From Protonemura montana (taxonomy: Eukaryota; Arthropoda; Insecta; Plecoptera; Nemouridae), in contig OX387603.1 in assembly GCA_947568835.1 (NCBI GenBank), positions 7,685,943 to 7,749,942 on the forward strand: a DNA stretch of 64,000 nucleotides, written 5' to 3'. This document shows, in pieces, positions 35,783-46,514 of this stretch. The position numbers and the translations under genes are program-made. Positions within the stretch are counted from its first letter, which is position 1, and the number at the start of each line of letters is the position of its first letter. Below the pieces are notes generated by a model. That model was not told the DNA's origin, did not search any database, and was given only the letters and a program-made list of their open reading frames with translations.

Positions 35783-35830
35783 CCAAGCGGGATACGAACT
35801 CGGCCCCGTTTCTCCTCCGATCCATTTTCT
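35783..35830 (-). repeat. tRNA-like module S7, B-box half only
   Basis: Minus strand: GAGTTCGTATCCCGC is a good B box; the A-box half is missing or unrecognisable. Confidence 0.45.
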
Positions 35831-36625
35831 TGTACCTTTTGCAGGAAGTAAATAAAACAATATGTAAATAAATCACATCTAGCAGTGAATCCTGATGGGT
35901 AGGCCCATCAGGAGCGCACATAAGCGCACACGTGTGCGCTTACGTCATGTTTATAGCCCAGGCGTTGGGAGTCGAGGAACTCGGGGAATTCTCAAAAGGA
36001 ATTCAAGAAAAACGTGGTAAGTTTCCATCGCAGGTTCAAACAGGGGGTTGCATTCAACTCTCCTTGAAATTCTACCCTGTTGACACCCCTCGCGGGTCAA
36101 AATCAGTCACTTGAATTTCCACTCAAAAAATATTGAAAAAATCAATGGATGGACCCCTTACGTTTTTACTTGATTTTTTAAGATTCGCCCATACTTTGGT
36201 CTAAGGGGCAAATAATGACAAAATTATCCATCTCGTAGGCTGAGAAAACTTGAAGAACTAGACTGGCAATATTCTAAATAATGTAGTACCGGAATTAGAA
36301 AGAATATTTGACATATTGAACAATTTCATCTAAAACGGAACTGGTGTAAAATAAGCACTTTGCTGGCAACATCTACGCAAGCAGAGCTACCAATTCCAAA
36401 AAAATTTCAAATAATCCACTGCGTTCAAAGAATAAACAATGCGTACACGAGGCCACGAAACTAGCACGTTACCATCGGGCTACGCTGCCCTGATAATTAA
36501 CGTGTGGCTTAGGTCGTATCTGAACCATCGATTTTGGACTTAGTAAAAAAAAAAATTGTATGTACTTCGAAATGTTTTCATCAGGAATATATTTCGGGTG
36601 GAGAACTGTTACTCAAAACACGTAG
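35831..36625. other. AT-rich spacer with one poor tRNA-like remnant
   Basis: Around 36440-36540 the minus strand has an A-box-like TAGCCCGATGG and, separately, GGTTCAGATACGACC, which may be parts of two broken modules. No gene is seen otherwise. Confidence 0.4.
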
Positions 36626-36697
36626 GCGCCGGGGATCGAACTGGGGTCTCTCCCCCCGGAGAATCCGACCATCACACTGAGCCACTTGGAGTTACAG
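36625..36697 (-). repeat. tRNA-like module S9 (Pro-like)
   Basis: Minus strand: TGGCTCAGTGTGATGG (A box), an anticodon arm TTCTC-CGGGGGG-GAGAG-like that would read GGG, and B box AGTTCGATCCC with a pairing T stem (CCC-CAG...). This is the closest to a canonical tRNA fold in the array, but the acceptor arms (CTCCAAG / GCGCCTA) do not pair. Confidence 0.65.
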
Positions 36698-36767
36698 TTC
36701 CTTCCTAATTAATTATCAAACAGGTGATGTCATTTGTCTCTTATAATTTAATGCAGTCGCCGCTCGT

Positions 36768-36852
36768 TGAGGAACAAAAAGCGGATCGGGCGGGAGTCGA
36801 ACCTCATCATGTTGAATACTGATGTGGTGAACTACCCAACTAGCCTTGGTGA
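36768..36852 (-). repeat. tRNA-like module S10
   Basis: Minus strand: A-box-like GGCTAGTTGGGTAG, B box GGTTCGACTCCCG, then CCGCTTTTTGTTCC and a tail GCGGCGACTGCATT related to that of S12 and M0. Confidence 0.7.
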
Positions 36853-37035
36853 CGATATGATGAGATGAAGAATTATTAGACTCTTAACATATCAACGAGG
36901 AGCTCAGGGGCTGTTGCTAGAGGTGACTTGTTGGTACAGATAAGAAAAGCGTAATTACACAGACAATTTATTTACAATCAAGACATGTGAGCATCGTACT
37001 CACCCAACACGCTGTGCGAATGTAGGTCCAATCCT

Positions 37036-37105
37036 TGCATGCGACGAGGATCGAACTGCGGACCTCACCGATTGTACAGCCACATGGATCCATGCATTGA
37101 GGGAT
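37036..37105 (-). repeat. tRNA-like module S11
   Basis: Minus strand: A box TGGCTGTACAATCGG, short variable part, B box AGTTCGATCCTCGTCG. No long T-run follows. Confidence 0.6.
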
Positions 37106-37159
37106 ATCCAAACAATCACGTGATGTCATCTGTCTTCAACAATACAATCCAGTCGCCAC

Positions 37160-37262
37160 TCCGAAAAACAAAAAGCACCATGGGACGGGAATTGAACCTG
37201 AGCAACAATAATCACACACTGTTGACAGAGATACGACTTATCCAACATGCCGTGCTCATGTC
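37160..37262 (-). repeat. tRNA-like module S12
   Basis: Minus strand: TGAGCACGGCATGTTGG (A box, like M0), B box GGTTCAATTCCCG, GTGCTTTTTGTTTTTCGG, then tail AGTGGCGACTGGATTGTA as in M0 and S10. Its 5' side has ATACTTGAATGGCAGAGTAT (plus strand), also seen beside M0. Confidence 0.7.
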
Positions 37263-37493
37263 AAATATATCCTGCGAAAATAACAAATACTTGAATGGCA
37301 GAGTATGGCCTATTTTTTTTATTTTTTTATTATTTTTTTTTATTATATCCAGATTGAACATACATGTTATTGGATTGTCAGGATTGGATTGTGATCCCAA
37401 TTAATATATATAATAATAATACTACCCTACGAGGTAGTACTATAACTACTATACTACTACTACTACTATAATACTACAATATAATGCTACTAA
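37263..37493. repeat. Simple-sequence region
   Basis: T-rich runs (37313-37342) followed by irregular TAC/TAA trinucleotide repeats (37410-37495). Confidence 0.8.
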
Positions 37494-38281
37494 TATACAA
37501 ATTCATTGACATTATAAAAACATGTTTCTAGAAGCCATGATTTTAATTTACATTTGAAAGCACTCCCTTTTATTTGTCTCAGTTCTTTTGGCAATGCGTG
37601 GCAATGCGGAAAAAACCTTTTCCCTGCAAAGGATGGTCCCTGTTTAAACTGTTGCAGTCTATGTTTGGGTAAAATCTGTAAGTTCTTTTCGCGAGTCTCG
37701 TAGTGTTTTTTCTAGTTCTTGGTCCTTCTCAGCATTATGCAATTAAAAATATATAAGCAGTACACAGTCAGAATTTTAAAATGTTTAAAAATTGGCTTGC
37801 AGCTGTCTTTATAAAATGTAACCGCACAAGGGTCATAACTTGCTCCTGCCATTGTCCTAAGAGCACGCTTTTGTAGAGAAAACAAGCTTTTCACATCGGG
37901 AGAATGTCCCCATAATACAATTCCATATTGGAGGTGAGCATTAATGTGCGAATAGTACACAAGCTTGGCTATGGCAACTGAACTTACTGATAACACTCGT
38001 TTCAAGAGATAACAACCTGATGCTAATTTATGTTTTATATTCAATACATGTGATGACCATTTCAACTTACAGTCAATCGTTATTCCTAAGTATTTTGTTT
38101 CGTTCTTTGCTATTAAACATTTGCCATTTACATCTAGATCTGGCATTGTTTCTTGCGATCGTTGATTGAAATTCAATAGCACTAACTTATCAATGTTAAG
38201 GTGTAGATGATTCTGAAAGCTCCAGTCTGACATATCATTAATTGCATGATTGCATCTATTGTTCTGACTATGGATTGCCAC
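37494..38281 (-). pseudogene. LINE reverse-transcriptase C-terminal fragment
   Basis: Minus-strand frame (189 codons, 38281-37712) starts inside the region after the RT catalytic box: LNIDKLVLLNFNQ, ETKYLGITIDCKLKWSSHV, YGIVLWGHSPDVKSLFSLQK. Weak continuation in a further frame reads LPKELRQIKGSAFKCKLKSW. It is related to, but not the same family copy as, the relic at 18 kb. 5'-truncated, as usual for retrotransposon insertions. Confidence 0.85.
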
Positions 38282-39195
38282 TTAAAACACGACATGAATA
38301 TCACCGAGACGACTTGATCATTTAATTCAACGATGATAATCTCACAATCTTGGTAGGAGGAGGTTATTTAACTCATGAGACGAAGCTTCGTACCTACAGC
38401 TGGGAGCAAAGTGAACGGCGGCATAGCAGCTCATGCTGAATGTTCTATCTCTCTCTAGCTTACTAGTCATATCATAGTTTCTCTCTCTCTGCTCCCCAAG
38501 AATCTGTCTCTCTCTTGCCTACTAGTCATAGCATGGTTTCTCTCTCTCTGCTCGCGAGCTAGTAAATGCTACAACAACGTCTGCTCGCCTGATACAAGAC
38601 TGGCATTTCACAGCAAGTTTTAGCCGTGTTTTCAGCTGGAACGCCCGAGGCTGTGCCAGCCCGTGCAGTTGTTTCACTCGTTTAGGGATGGTTTTCACAC
38701 CACAAGGGTTGCTATTGCTAATGTGGACTAAACTTTAAGTTGAGTTCAATGAACTCACATTCTGCATTCTTTTATCAAAACTGAGTAAGTTAATAAAGTT
38801 TAAATCAGTTTAGTACTGTACAAAAGTCTAGCTTTTAAATTTATTTCATCATTTAAGCCATCCAGATAAAACTGCAGATTTAAAATCGATGCAGCTGCCT
38901 TTTTGATGAGTTTTTCTATAACCATATCAACTTATTTATGGGGAAACTTGATTTTCAAAGCCGTTATGCCAACTTCAACCGAGCTACTCGTAGTTGAGGT
39001 CTACTGCTAGGTCTGTGTGGTCTTCGAGTCTCACACTGGATATGGAAGATCATTAGGGCAGCGACCCAGTCCTGCCAAAAAAATATTGAATATCGCCTTT
39101 TTTGTACTCTATATACATTATATTCTTTCTTTTACTGAGTATATGTATTTTACAAAATAAAGAAAAATTGAATTGAATTGAATCTTGGTAGAGTC
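38282..39195. other. No gene; CT-rich repeat and a possible retrotransposon tail
   Basis: A diverged two-copy repeat with CTCTCTCT and TACTAGTCATA words lies at 38440-38560. Near 39165-39183, AATTGAATTGAATTGAAT follows AATAAAGAAA, which looks like a LINE or SINE 3' tail. Confidence 0.5.
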
Positions 39196-39199
39196 TTTA

Positions 39200-39842
39200 C
39201 CTTATTATTATCCGATTACGCAACAGAAACCTCGAAGAAAGTCTGGAGACCAAGTTTTTAGGCATTATCATAAGTAACACGCTAGACTGGCTCCCACATA
39301 TCACACAGGTTGCTAAAAAGCTGGCGCCAATAGTCTTCCTACTACGCAATCTCAGAGCTGAAGCCAGCCTCGCCACTCTGAAGTTAGCCTACTTCGCGCT
39401 CTTTGAATCACACCTCTCCTATGGTATCTGTTTCTGGGGCAGCTCACCGCACTGTAAGAAGCTATTCAACATTCAAAAGCGGGCACTGCGAGCGATGACT
39501 GGCGCCACCCGAAGAAGCAGTTGCAGGCCTCTGTTCAAGGAGTTGGGAATACTAACAACAATCAGCCTGTACCTCTACTCCACGATCATATCAACAAGGA
39601 ATAACTTGGCCAATCGCATCACCAACAGCGACGTCCACGGATACAATACTCGAAGGAAGAACGATGTCGTCACCGATGCCCACTCTTCAGCGATATACAG
39701 TAAAAGCCCGGACTACATTGGAGCTAAGTTCCTTAACATGCTGCCAACTGAGATCAAAAACGAGAAGAGCACGCCTTTATTTAAGACCAATCTAAAGAAG
39801 CACTTACTTAACAAATGTATTTATTTAATGTCCGACTTTTAA
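39200..39842 (+). pseudogene. LINE reverse-transcriptase C-terminal fragment, plus strand
   Basis: Open in one frame from about 39237 to the stop at 39840-39842: ETKFLGIIISNTLDW, SYGICFWGSSPHCKKLFNIQ, KRALRAMTGA, then FLNMLPTEIKNEKSTPLFK and a natural-looking end. An AATAAATATATT tail and TTATTATTA repeat follow, consistent with a 3' end. 5'-truncated and a different lineage from the 18-kb relic. Confidence 0.88.
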
Positions 39843-40690
39843 CTGTATGCACCATATATTGTATGACATATTCTTATAACAATTATTGTATTGTTCAACA
39901 AGAATAAATATATTTATTATTATTTATTATTATTATTATTTGCAGTCTTTGTTGAAAGAAAACAAACACTAATAAATGGATACTACTAAAAACATAAAAG
40001 TTGGATTGGTACCAGAGAAGAAAATGTTTGCAAGAGCAAAAAAGACAACATCGAACTCTTCAATCGATGTCATTTTATTTCCCCCTCGTAATCCACGGGT
40101 CGTCTCGTAAGTCCCATCTTTTTACACACAAACAATTCAGAAATAAAACTACCACAATTCAAGATTTTTCAATGGAACTGACAAGATTTGTAACAGAAAA
40201 CAGCTTTTACTCAGAACAAGAATTTGTCAACAAGCAACTCAACCAATATTTAAATAATATCATCAATATGGTTCTTATAAATTAATGAATGAAGTAAATC
40301 TTGGTAGATTTCAGGACAAGTTTCAAGACAGGTAACAAAACTTTGTAGAAGTTGCAGATTAACTTTGTACAACTCCAAAATTCCGTAAGACAACGTATTT
40401 ATATTTGTATTTCTATACATGACACCAGTTCCTTGGAATGCTTGTGTATCCTATTGACCTCTGGGAGCAAACAACAGCACGTAGCCATCAAATGGAGATC
40501 GATGCAAACTTCAATCAAGGAACAAAGCTTCGTATGGATCCGAGTCAGCTCCCTCTGAAAGCGACCGAAGACTGAAATCCGAGGTCATCGTTCCCGGCGC
40601 CGTCATCATCGCCCTTGTCTTCATCAGCGCTGGTCAGGTTGTCAATGGCAACAAGGAAGCAGTCTTGGTCAGCAGCGTTATCTGCAAGCA
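39843..40690. other. No recognised gene
   Basis: A minus-strand open stretch at 40545-40690 reads acidic (SADEDKGDDDGAGNDD) and ends at a stop; it is cut by the Harbinger insertion and its origin is unknown. Otherwise nothing is seen. Confidence 0.35.
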
Positions 40691-40969
40691 ACGTAAAGCC
40701 CGGTTTACACGGGAGTATTTTTCTCGGCTCTCTGCCTCCGCAGTCTACCACACGAGAAAACTATGCCCGTGTAGACGGAAACTATTGCCAAACATGTGCT
40801 ACCACAAGTCGGCACAAGAGACGTAGTAGATATCTGCCGCCGAGATTTTCGATGAGCGCATGTTCTATTTGAACAGAGATCTCCGTTGAAACCAACCAAT
40901 CAGAAACGTTCCCGCGAGCGTGTCATCAGTCTGTCATAGAGTGACGCCAATTTGCGCCAAACTCAGAAG

Positions 40970-43023
40970 ATGGCACCCAAAATAGCTTTATTTTGGTCTA
41001 GGACCGAGTGTCAACGATTAATCGAGTTGTATGAAGCAAATCCGTGTCTCTACAACGTAGTTGCGCCAAACTACCACAACAGGTAATACTATATTTAATA
41101 ACTCTATCATTCTGTCCCGAAATCGCGACATAAAGTGACAAAATAAACACAATATAAACACAATAACCTCACACCAAGAAATACAAAATGTTTGCCTAAT
41201 GTCAACATTTCTTCATTTCTATCATATTATCTACAGAAACATGCGACAAGCAGCTTTAGAGAGCATTGCTGCCGAAATGAGAGTACTGCGGCCTGAGGTT
41301 ACTGCAGAGGCAGTGAAGCTTAAGCTGTCCAACCTCAGGTCGCAGTACAGTGAAGCCACAGCCAAGCTTCGACGGTCGCGGGTTAGTGGCTGCGGGACCG
41401 ACAGTGTTGCGACCCCATCACTCTGGTGCTGGAGAGAGTTGGCTTTTCTCGAACCGAACATCATACATGTGAAAGGCTTCACTAACATTGCGGAGGGCCG
41501 TGAACAGGCCAGTTCCGTAAGTGGAATGAGACCTTGATGAAATTTATAAGTCAACGTTGAAGTGAAATGATTGAATTCTCATCCAATTTCTACAGGGTGT
41601 TGGATTGGAGTCTGGAGTTGAAGACCAAGTCAACAGGTTTGACCAAATCTTCAACCAGGCGCTGAGCGATTTAGATGATAACGAGCTGCCTCGTCCGGCG
41701 TCTGCCCCACTCTTAAGGTAAATCATGTCAAAGTCTTTCAGAGCGGTGCATCAATTTTTTAAAGTCTGATAACAACATCTTTGATTAGACAGTGTGTATC
41801 TTTGTTGTAGCCCGGAAACTTTAAACTTTATATTTGCTAAATGTAAGATGACAATGAACGTGGAAAAGTCATGTTTAATTTAAAAAATACTGTTGTCAAA
41901 ATGATTGCTTTTAATCCAAAGTGCTCTTGCATCTTGATCTCTCGCTTCATAGGTGTCAAGACATGCCAACTCCAGTTGCCAGTGGCATGCGCGTTAGTAC
42001 GCTTTTGGCAGCGGCCAGCGAACCACCTTTGGCAGGAACCAGCAGACCACCTGTGGCAGGAACGAGCCGACCACCTGTGGCAGGAACGAGCCGACCACCT
42101 GTGGCAGGAACGAGCCGACTACCTTTGGCAGGAACGAGCCGACTACCTTTGGCAGGAACGAGCCGACCACCTGTGGCAGGGATCTGCCGTGAAGGTCGCC
42201 GTGGCAGTGTGGGTTCTGCCCCAGGATCTAGCCGAGGAAGCAAGCGGAAAGCAGGTATGTGCCAAGAAAGATATTTAGGTAAAATCATATGCTAATGAGA
42301 ATAAGATTTGAGCGAGAGGTAACGCGGGTAAGTGAAGTAGTTACGGAACTGACCAGGAGAAGACAAGCAATGGTGAATAGTTGCAATAGTCAGCTCCGCA
42401 ACTGCTTCACATTTCTCTTGATCTTACAAATATCCAGACTTCTGGCACAATACACTAAAATAAGAAATGTTTATGGGTTTCATACTTTATTGAGTTATCA
42501 ACTGGCTTCTAAATTTAAAGAAATATTTATGCACTTATCCAAGTTACTGCCTAGTTCACAAGTTCTCAAAATAATAACTGACATTTTTGTGCGTAATATG
42601 TTGCTCTGCATATTGTTTTCAAAGCAAGGATCATAAAACCCACTATCTATCGTTGGTTTAATGAGAAAAAAAAGAACAACTAGTACTGAACTAAATATTT
42701 TGCATAAGTTACTACAGAATAACTTGTTAACCAGTTAAAGTGTTGTTGAAAAAAAATTATAATAATTTGTTATTTCAGGCCTATCTCCCGTGCGAGAACA
42801 GGACGTTTACACGGAGGCCACACACTCAATGCTTGACCTGGTGTCCAGCAGAGTGGACACTGTACACGACCCGTACATGGTACGAAGTTTTGGCACATTT
42901 ATTGGAAATGAAATGCTGAGGCTGAAAAGCTACCGGGAGGTGCTGCAGCTGAAGGAGGAAATTTTCAGCTCTGTGCGAGCACGACAGCTGGCCCGGAGCC
43001 CTAGGGATTCGGATTCCGATTAG
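40970..43023 (+). CDS. Harbinger second protein: MADF/Myb-SANT-like DNA-binding protein
   Basis: Five exons with consensus splice sites: 40970-41082, 41237-41516, 41596-41717, 41953-42254, 42779-43023; 353 codons, frame kept at each junction. Residues about 5-105 form a MADF/Myb-like domain: W-x(2)-TECQRLIELYEANPCLYNV, then KLKLSNLRSQYSEATAKLRR and SLWCWRELAFLEP. A middle region holds an 8-residue tandem repeat (PPVAGTSR-type, seven copies). The C-terminus has a helical, charged segment (EMLRLKSYREVLQLKEEIF) and an acidic DSDSD end. In Harbinger transposons this partner protein binds the ends and helps bring the transposase into the nucleus; that role is family knowledge. The start is the first ATG in a good frame before the W motif. 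Confidence 0.9.
42018..42180 (+). repeat. 24-bp in-frame minisatellite in the MADF gene
   Basis: Seven copies of a 24-bp unit (GGAACGAGCCGACCACCTGTGGCA-like, given here only as pattern) encode PPVAGTSR / PPLAGTSR / LPLAGTSR. Runs of identical neighbours suggest recent expansion. Confidence 0.9.
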
Positions 43024-43102
43024 TTGAGTTAGTTTTTTCTTTTTTTCTTTATTAAGTTAAGAAGTACTTGTCAAATTAAATAATAACATTTTTCTAGCTC
43101 AC

Positions 43103-44489
43103 CTATGTATTGTAAATGTGTTGATTCTGCCATGGAACTGCTCCCTCTCCATTGAAATAGGCCATAAACTCCTCGCGAATTGCGGCTGGCTCACGAGACA
43201 ATCGGTTTCCTACACCTCCCCTTCCGATCCTTCTCAGTTGTGTCGCATCATTCCTCCATCCCCCAGGAATGAAATTTCCATCGACGTCTCTATCGACAGC
43301 CTCCACCGACATGTATTGAGAGTCTCCTTCAGACTTCAAAAAGTTGTGGAGCGCGCAAGCAGTAGCAGTAATCAACTGCACTTTATCAGGGGACAAGTTA
43401 ATTGTACCGAGAAAAATCCTGAAGCGGTTTGCGAAGATTCCGAATACATTTTCTGACACTCTTCTTGCCCTACTCAACCTGTAGTTGTGAATTCTTTGTT
43501 CTAAGGTTAGTTGCCGGTTGGGAAATGGTTTCATTAGGTTTTTAGCCAGGGCAAACGCATCGTCTGCAACGATAACGTACGGAACTGGAGTGTCTCGACC
43601 TGGAAGTGGTTGTGGTGAAGGGATGCCAAGTGTATCTTCCTGCAGTGCATTGTAAAGATCACTCTCTCTGAAGACTCCACCGTCACTTACTCGGCCATTA
43701 GTTCCTACATCGATATACAGGAATCTGTAATTCGCATCCACGAGGGCAAGTAAAATAATGCTGTCAAAGCATTTATAGTTTCGGAATTTTGATCCTGCCG
43801 ATCTTGGAGGTCGAAATGCGATGTGCTTTCCATCCATTGCCCCCAAACAGTTAGGATAGTTCCACATTCTATCGAACTCTTCAGCAACTTTGAACCATTC
43901 TTCCTCGGTTTTTGGTACCTGTGATGAGTGAAATGTGTTGGCCCAAGCATTCTACATATTACATGACAAATAAAAATTGAAGGTGAGTTTTATTTTGATT
44001 TACCGTCATGTATTCACCCACCAAATTTGCATAGATTGCCTTGCACACAATGGGCACGAATAGGGAAATGGTACACTTGGGTATTCGTGTGGACATAGCC
44101 AAGCTCTGGTATGTTTCACCGGTGGCTAAAAATCGCAAAGTGACGGAGAGCTTGTGGCGACTTGGAATGCATTGCCTCATGTTCGTGTCCTTCTTGGATA
44201 TGTCACCGTCAATTAAGGACAATAATTTTTCAAATGTCGCTGAGTCCATGCGCAAATAGTTTCTGAAAGCTAGAGGGTCTTCAGCTGCAAATTCATTGTG
44301 AACCTGATGTAATGTTCCCAAACTGTCAACTTCTCGCCTTGCTACCCACTCTCGTCGCCAGCAAGAACGGATTCTTTTTTTTTTTCTAGCCTTCACTATT
44401 TTCGCAACTTTTACTACAATCTTAACTATTGTCACTATGTCTATAATGCACTGTATATCGCGGCAAAGTTCGATCGTATCTGGATCCAT
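43103..44489 (-). CDS. Harbinger DDE transposase (HARBI1-like)
   Basis: Two exons: 44489-44004 and 43918-43103, joined in phase (donor GTAAAT, acceptor ATCACAG), 433 residues. The N-terminal part is basic (KARKKKRIRSCWRREW) and helical, followed by LSVTLRFLATGETYQSLA and SLFVPIVCKAI, the usual helix-turn-helix-like region of Harbinger transposases. The DDE_4-type nuclease shows the first Asp in NCLGAMDGKHIAF, GRVSDGGVF, VIVADDAFALAKNLMKPF with the second Asp, and the Glu in RRVSENVFGIFANRF. TACALHNFL follows. Length and motif spacing match active family members and no stop is present. Domesticated HARBI1 is an alternative, ruled out by the flanking inverted repeats and target duplication. Confidence 0.95.
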
Positions 44490-44619
44490 CTTTGTTAAGT
44501 CATCTAAATTAAATACAGTATCTAAAGGAACTAGTGATTATAATAAATTGGGAATATAAAAACTGTAAATAAATTTAAGACTAAATTGTACGAGAAATTA
44601 AAAGAGGACGTAGAGAAAA

Positions 44620-44706
44620 ATGTAATGTAACATTTTTCTTTTTTAATAGCTAAAAAAGAAAAATGTAATGTAACATTTTTCTTTTTTAATAGCTAAAAAA
44701 GCTAAA
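44620..44706. repeat. 47-bp direct repeat (two copies) with internal inverted arms
   Basis: The segment AAAAATGTAATGTAACATTT plus CTTTTTTAATAGCTAAAAAAG occurs twice in tandem upstream of the transposase start. Each copy has AAAAATGT and ACATTTTT arms. It could be a subterminal binding region of the element. Confidence 0.8.
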
Positions 44707-44984
44707 TAAAAACCAGAGAAACAAACAATCCTCAAAATCCTATAACCTAGAAACTAGAAACTGTCCGAAGCTGACGGGGCGTGCCTAGTTGCAACTGACG
44801 TCTCCGAAGAGAACTTGTGCCTATGCTGTAATGTGGAAACAGCTACGCACGCAATATTGGGCCAGCACTCTAGAGCAGCAAACTCGGCAGTAGACTGGCG
44901 CTGAGAGTCTACCGCCGAGAAGCGCCAGTCTACTGCCGAGAAAAATACTCCCATGTAAACCGGGCTTAAGACTGAGCATCGTAA

Positions 44985-45052
44985 CTGAGCAAGAGCTGGC
45001 AGGGGCTGGCAAGGGCTGGCAGGGGCTAGCAAGGGCTGGCAGGAGCTGGTTT
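44985..45052 (+). repeat. 10-bp minisatellite (GGGCTGGCAG)
   Basis: About six imperfect copies of GGGCTGGCAG/GGGCTGGCAA just outside the Harbinger element. Confidence 0.85.
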
Positions 45053-45054
45053 AT

Positions 45055-45290
45055 CTATTCACTTTTATTCCAACTTCTAACAAATCCAGCCTACAATTGT
45101 ATTTGAAGTTTTACGTACGTCCTATCGTTGAGTGGTACCAATGCAACGGCCGTGATATTACAGAACTAGGAGCCAGCAGGTGACTTCACGCTATGTGTTC
45201 ATGTTGCGGGGAGATCACGTGGATGATGCTCTTGTAGACAGTTCCATCGACCTGAGGTAGTGACATAAACAGAAATCAAACCCTCCATAA
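45055..45290 (-). repeat. Inverted copy of the dispersed repeat at 16.9 kb
   Basis: The reverse complement matches 16890-17130 with moderate divergence (see that entry). Confidence 0.8.
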
Positions 45291-45613
45291 CACTCCGTAT
45301 CAATTGCTGGTGCGTTAGAGATTCATAGATTCACTATGATAGCTTTTATACCCGTGTCTAAACATACATATAATTAGTATAGTTAGTAAAAAGCGCCAAT
45401 TTGTTCAGGATTTTATTTCAGAAAATACAAAATACGTTAGTTTTTTAATTATTGACCCTGATTATTTTATTTAGATGCATTTAGGAAGCTTGAACTAGGT
45501 AATGGTTATAATTTTTTATGTTTCATTTCTTATCAGAAAATTGTCAGGGCTGCTTTTACCCTTGATAAAGTAACAGGTACAAGTTAAGAAACGTCGGGAA
45601 ATTTAGTTGTTCT

Positions 45614-46461
45614 TCACTTGGCATTCAAAACCCAGTTGAAATAGTTTTTGTTAAGAGGCAAAGTTAAAAACAAAAGTGTTCTGGTCCATGGTTTAATCAT
45701 GGTGTAAAAATCCGAGCAATGATGTTGGTACGTACAAGCGTTTCCGCCATTAGTCGGGGGTCCCAAGAATGGGCACACAATGTACCACTGCGATGATTTC
45801 AAGCATGATGCTTGCAGAGACAATTTTGGATGCCATTGGGAGCATGTAATGCAGAACACGGTTCTTTTGACAGCATCGCCACCTAGATTTGAAGGCACCA
45901 TTGAGCCGTTCCACGCAATTCCTCACTCATGCTTCCATCTCGTTGAAATTGGCTGATGGTGAGTAAGGAGCCGGATTTACCACTGGCACCATTAGCCAAC
46001 GTTCAAGGGGGTAGCCACTATCTCCTAGGGATAATAATAAAAAAATATATATATTAGTTCCTACTTCTTTCATGTTTAATTAAATTATATAAATTCAAAT
46101 AAAAATGATAAAATAATAAGTAATGAAGTAACTCAAAATGTAATGCACTGTATCTTGTAATCTCTAGGTCTAATAACAAACAAGAACTTACTACCAATTG
46201 TTGGTAAAGATAACTTGTCTCAAAGCATGTATGAACCAACCTGCGAGTTGTGAGTAGCACTAGATGAATGCATCGTGGCTTCTTCCAGGTTAATTGGAAA
46301 CAATTTTCATCACCTTCAATTCTGCATCACATACCTGTAACAAATTTGATAACATTTCCACTTTGCCCAGAGTAGCATTGCTAAGCTTGGTTAACTCTAG
46401 ACACTGCACTAGACATGAAAGGGGTTGTTTCGTAATCACCAATTGAATGATGAGTGTTATC

Positions 46462-46514
<53 letters not shown>

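Larger units (their letters stand above)
40694..44969. mobile_element. Complete PIF/Harbinger DNA transposon
   Basis: The element is 40697-44966 (4,270 bp). Ends are a 32-bp terminal inverted repeat starting AGCCCGGTTTACA and ending TTTTTCTCGGC, with one mismatch (CGGGAG versus TGGGAG). The flanks are TAA at 40694-40696 and 44967-44969, the 3-bp target duplication expected for Harbinger. Inside are two convergent spliced genes, a MADF/Myb-like protein (+) and a DDE transposase (-), with 79 bp between stops. Both genes are open throughout and keep their catalytic or structural residues, so this may be an autonomous, recently active copy. Confidence 0.95.

Noticed and set aside
20276-37262. Functional tRNA genes
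   Set aside because: A and B boxes persist but acceptor stems do not pair and T stems often have mismatches, so I call them tRNA-derived repeats, not tRNA genes.
37039-37404. 121-codon plus-strand ORF
   Set aside because: Antisense to tRNA-like modules S11 and S12 and runs into a T-rich simple repeat.
41871-42278. Alternative ORFs (plus and minus) over the 24-bp repeat
   Set aside because: Shadows of the MADF exon 4; only the PPVAGTSR frame joins neighbouring exons in phase.
43103-44489. Host HARBI1 gene
   Set aside because: Flanking 32-bp inverted repeats and a TAA duplication show it is inside a transposon.
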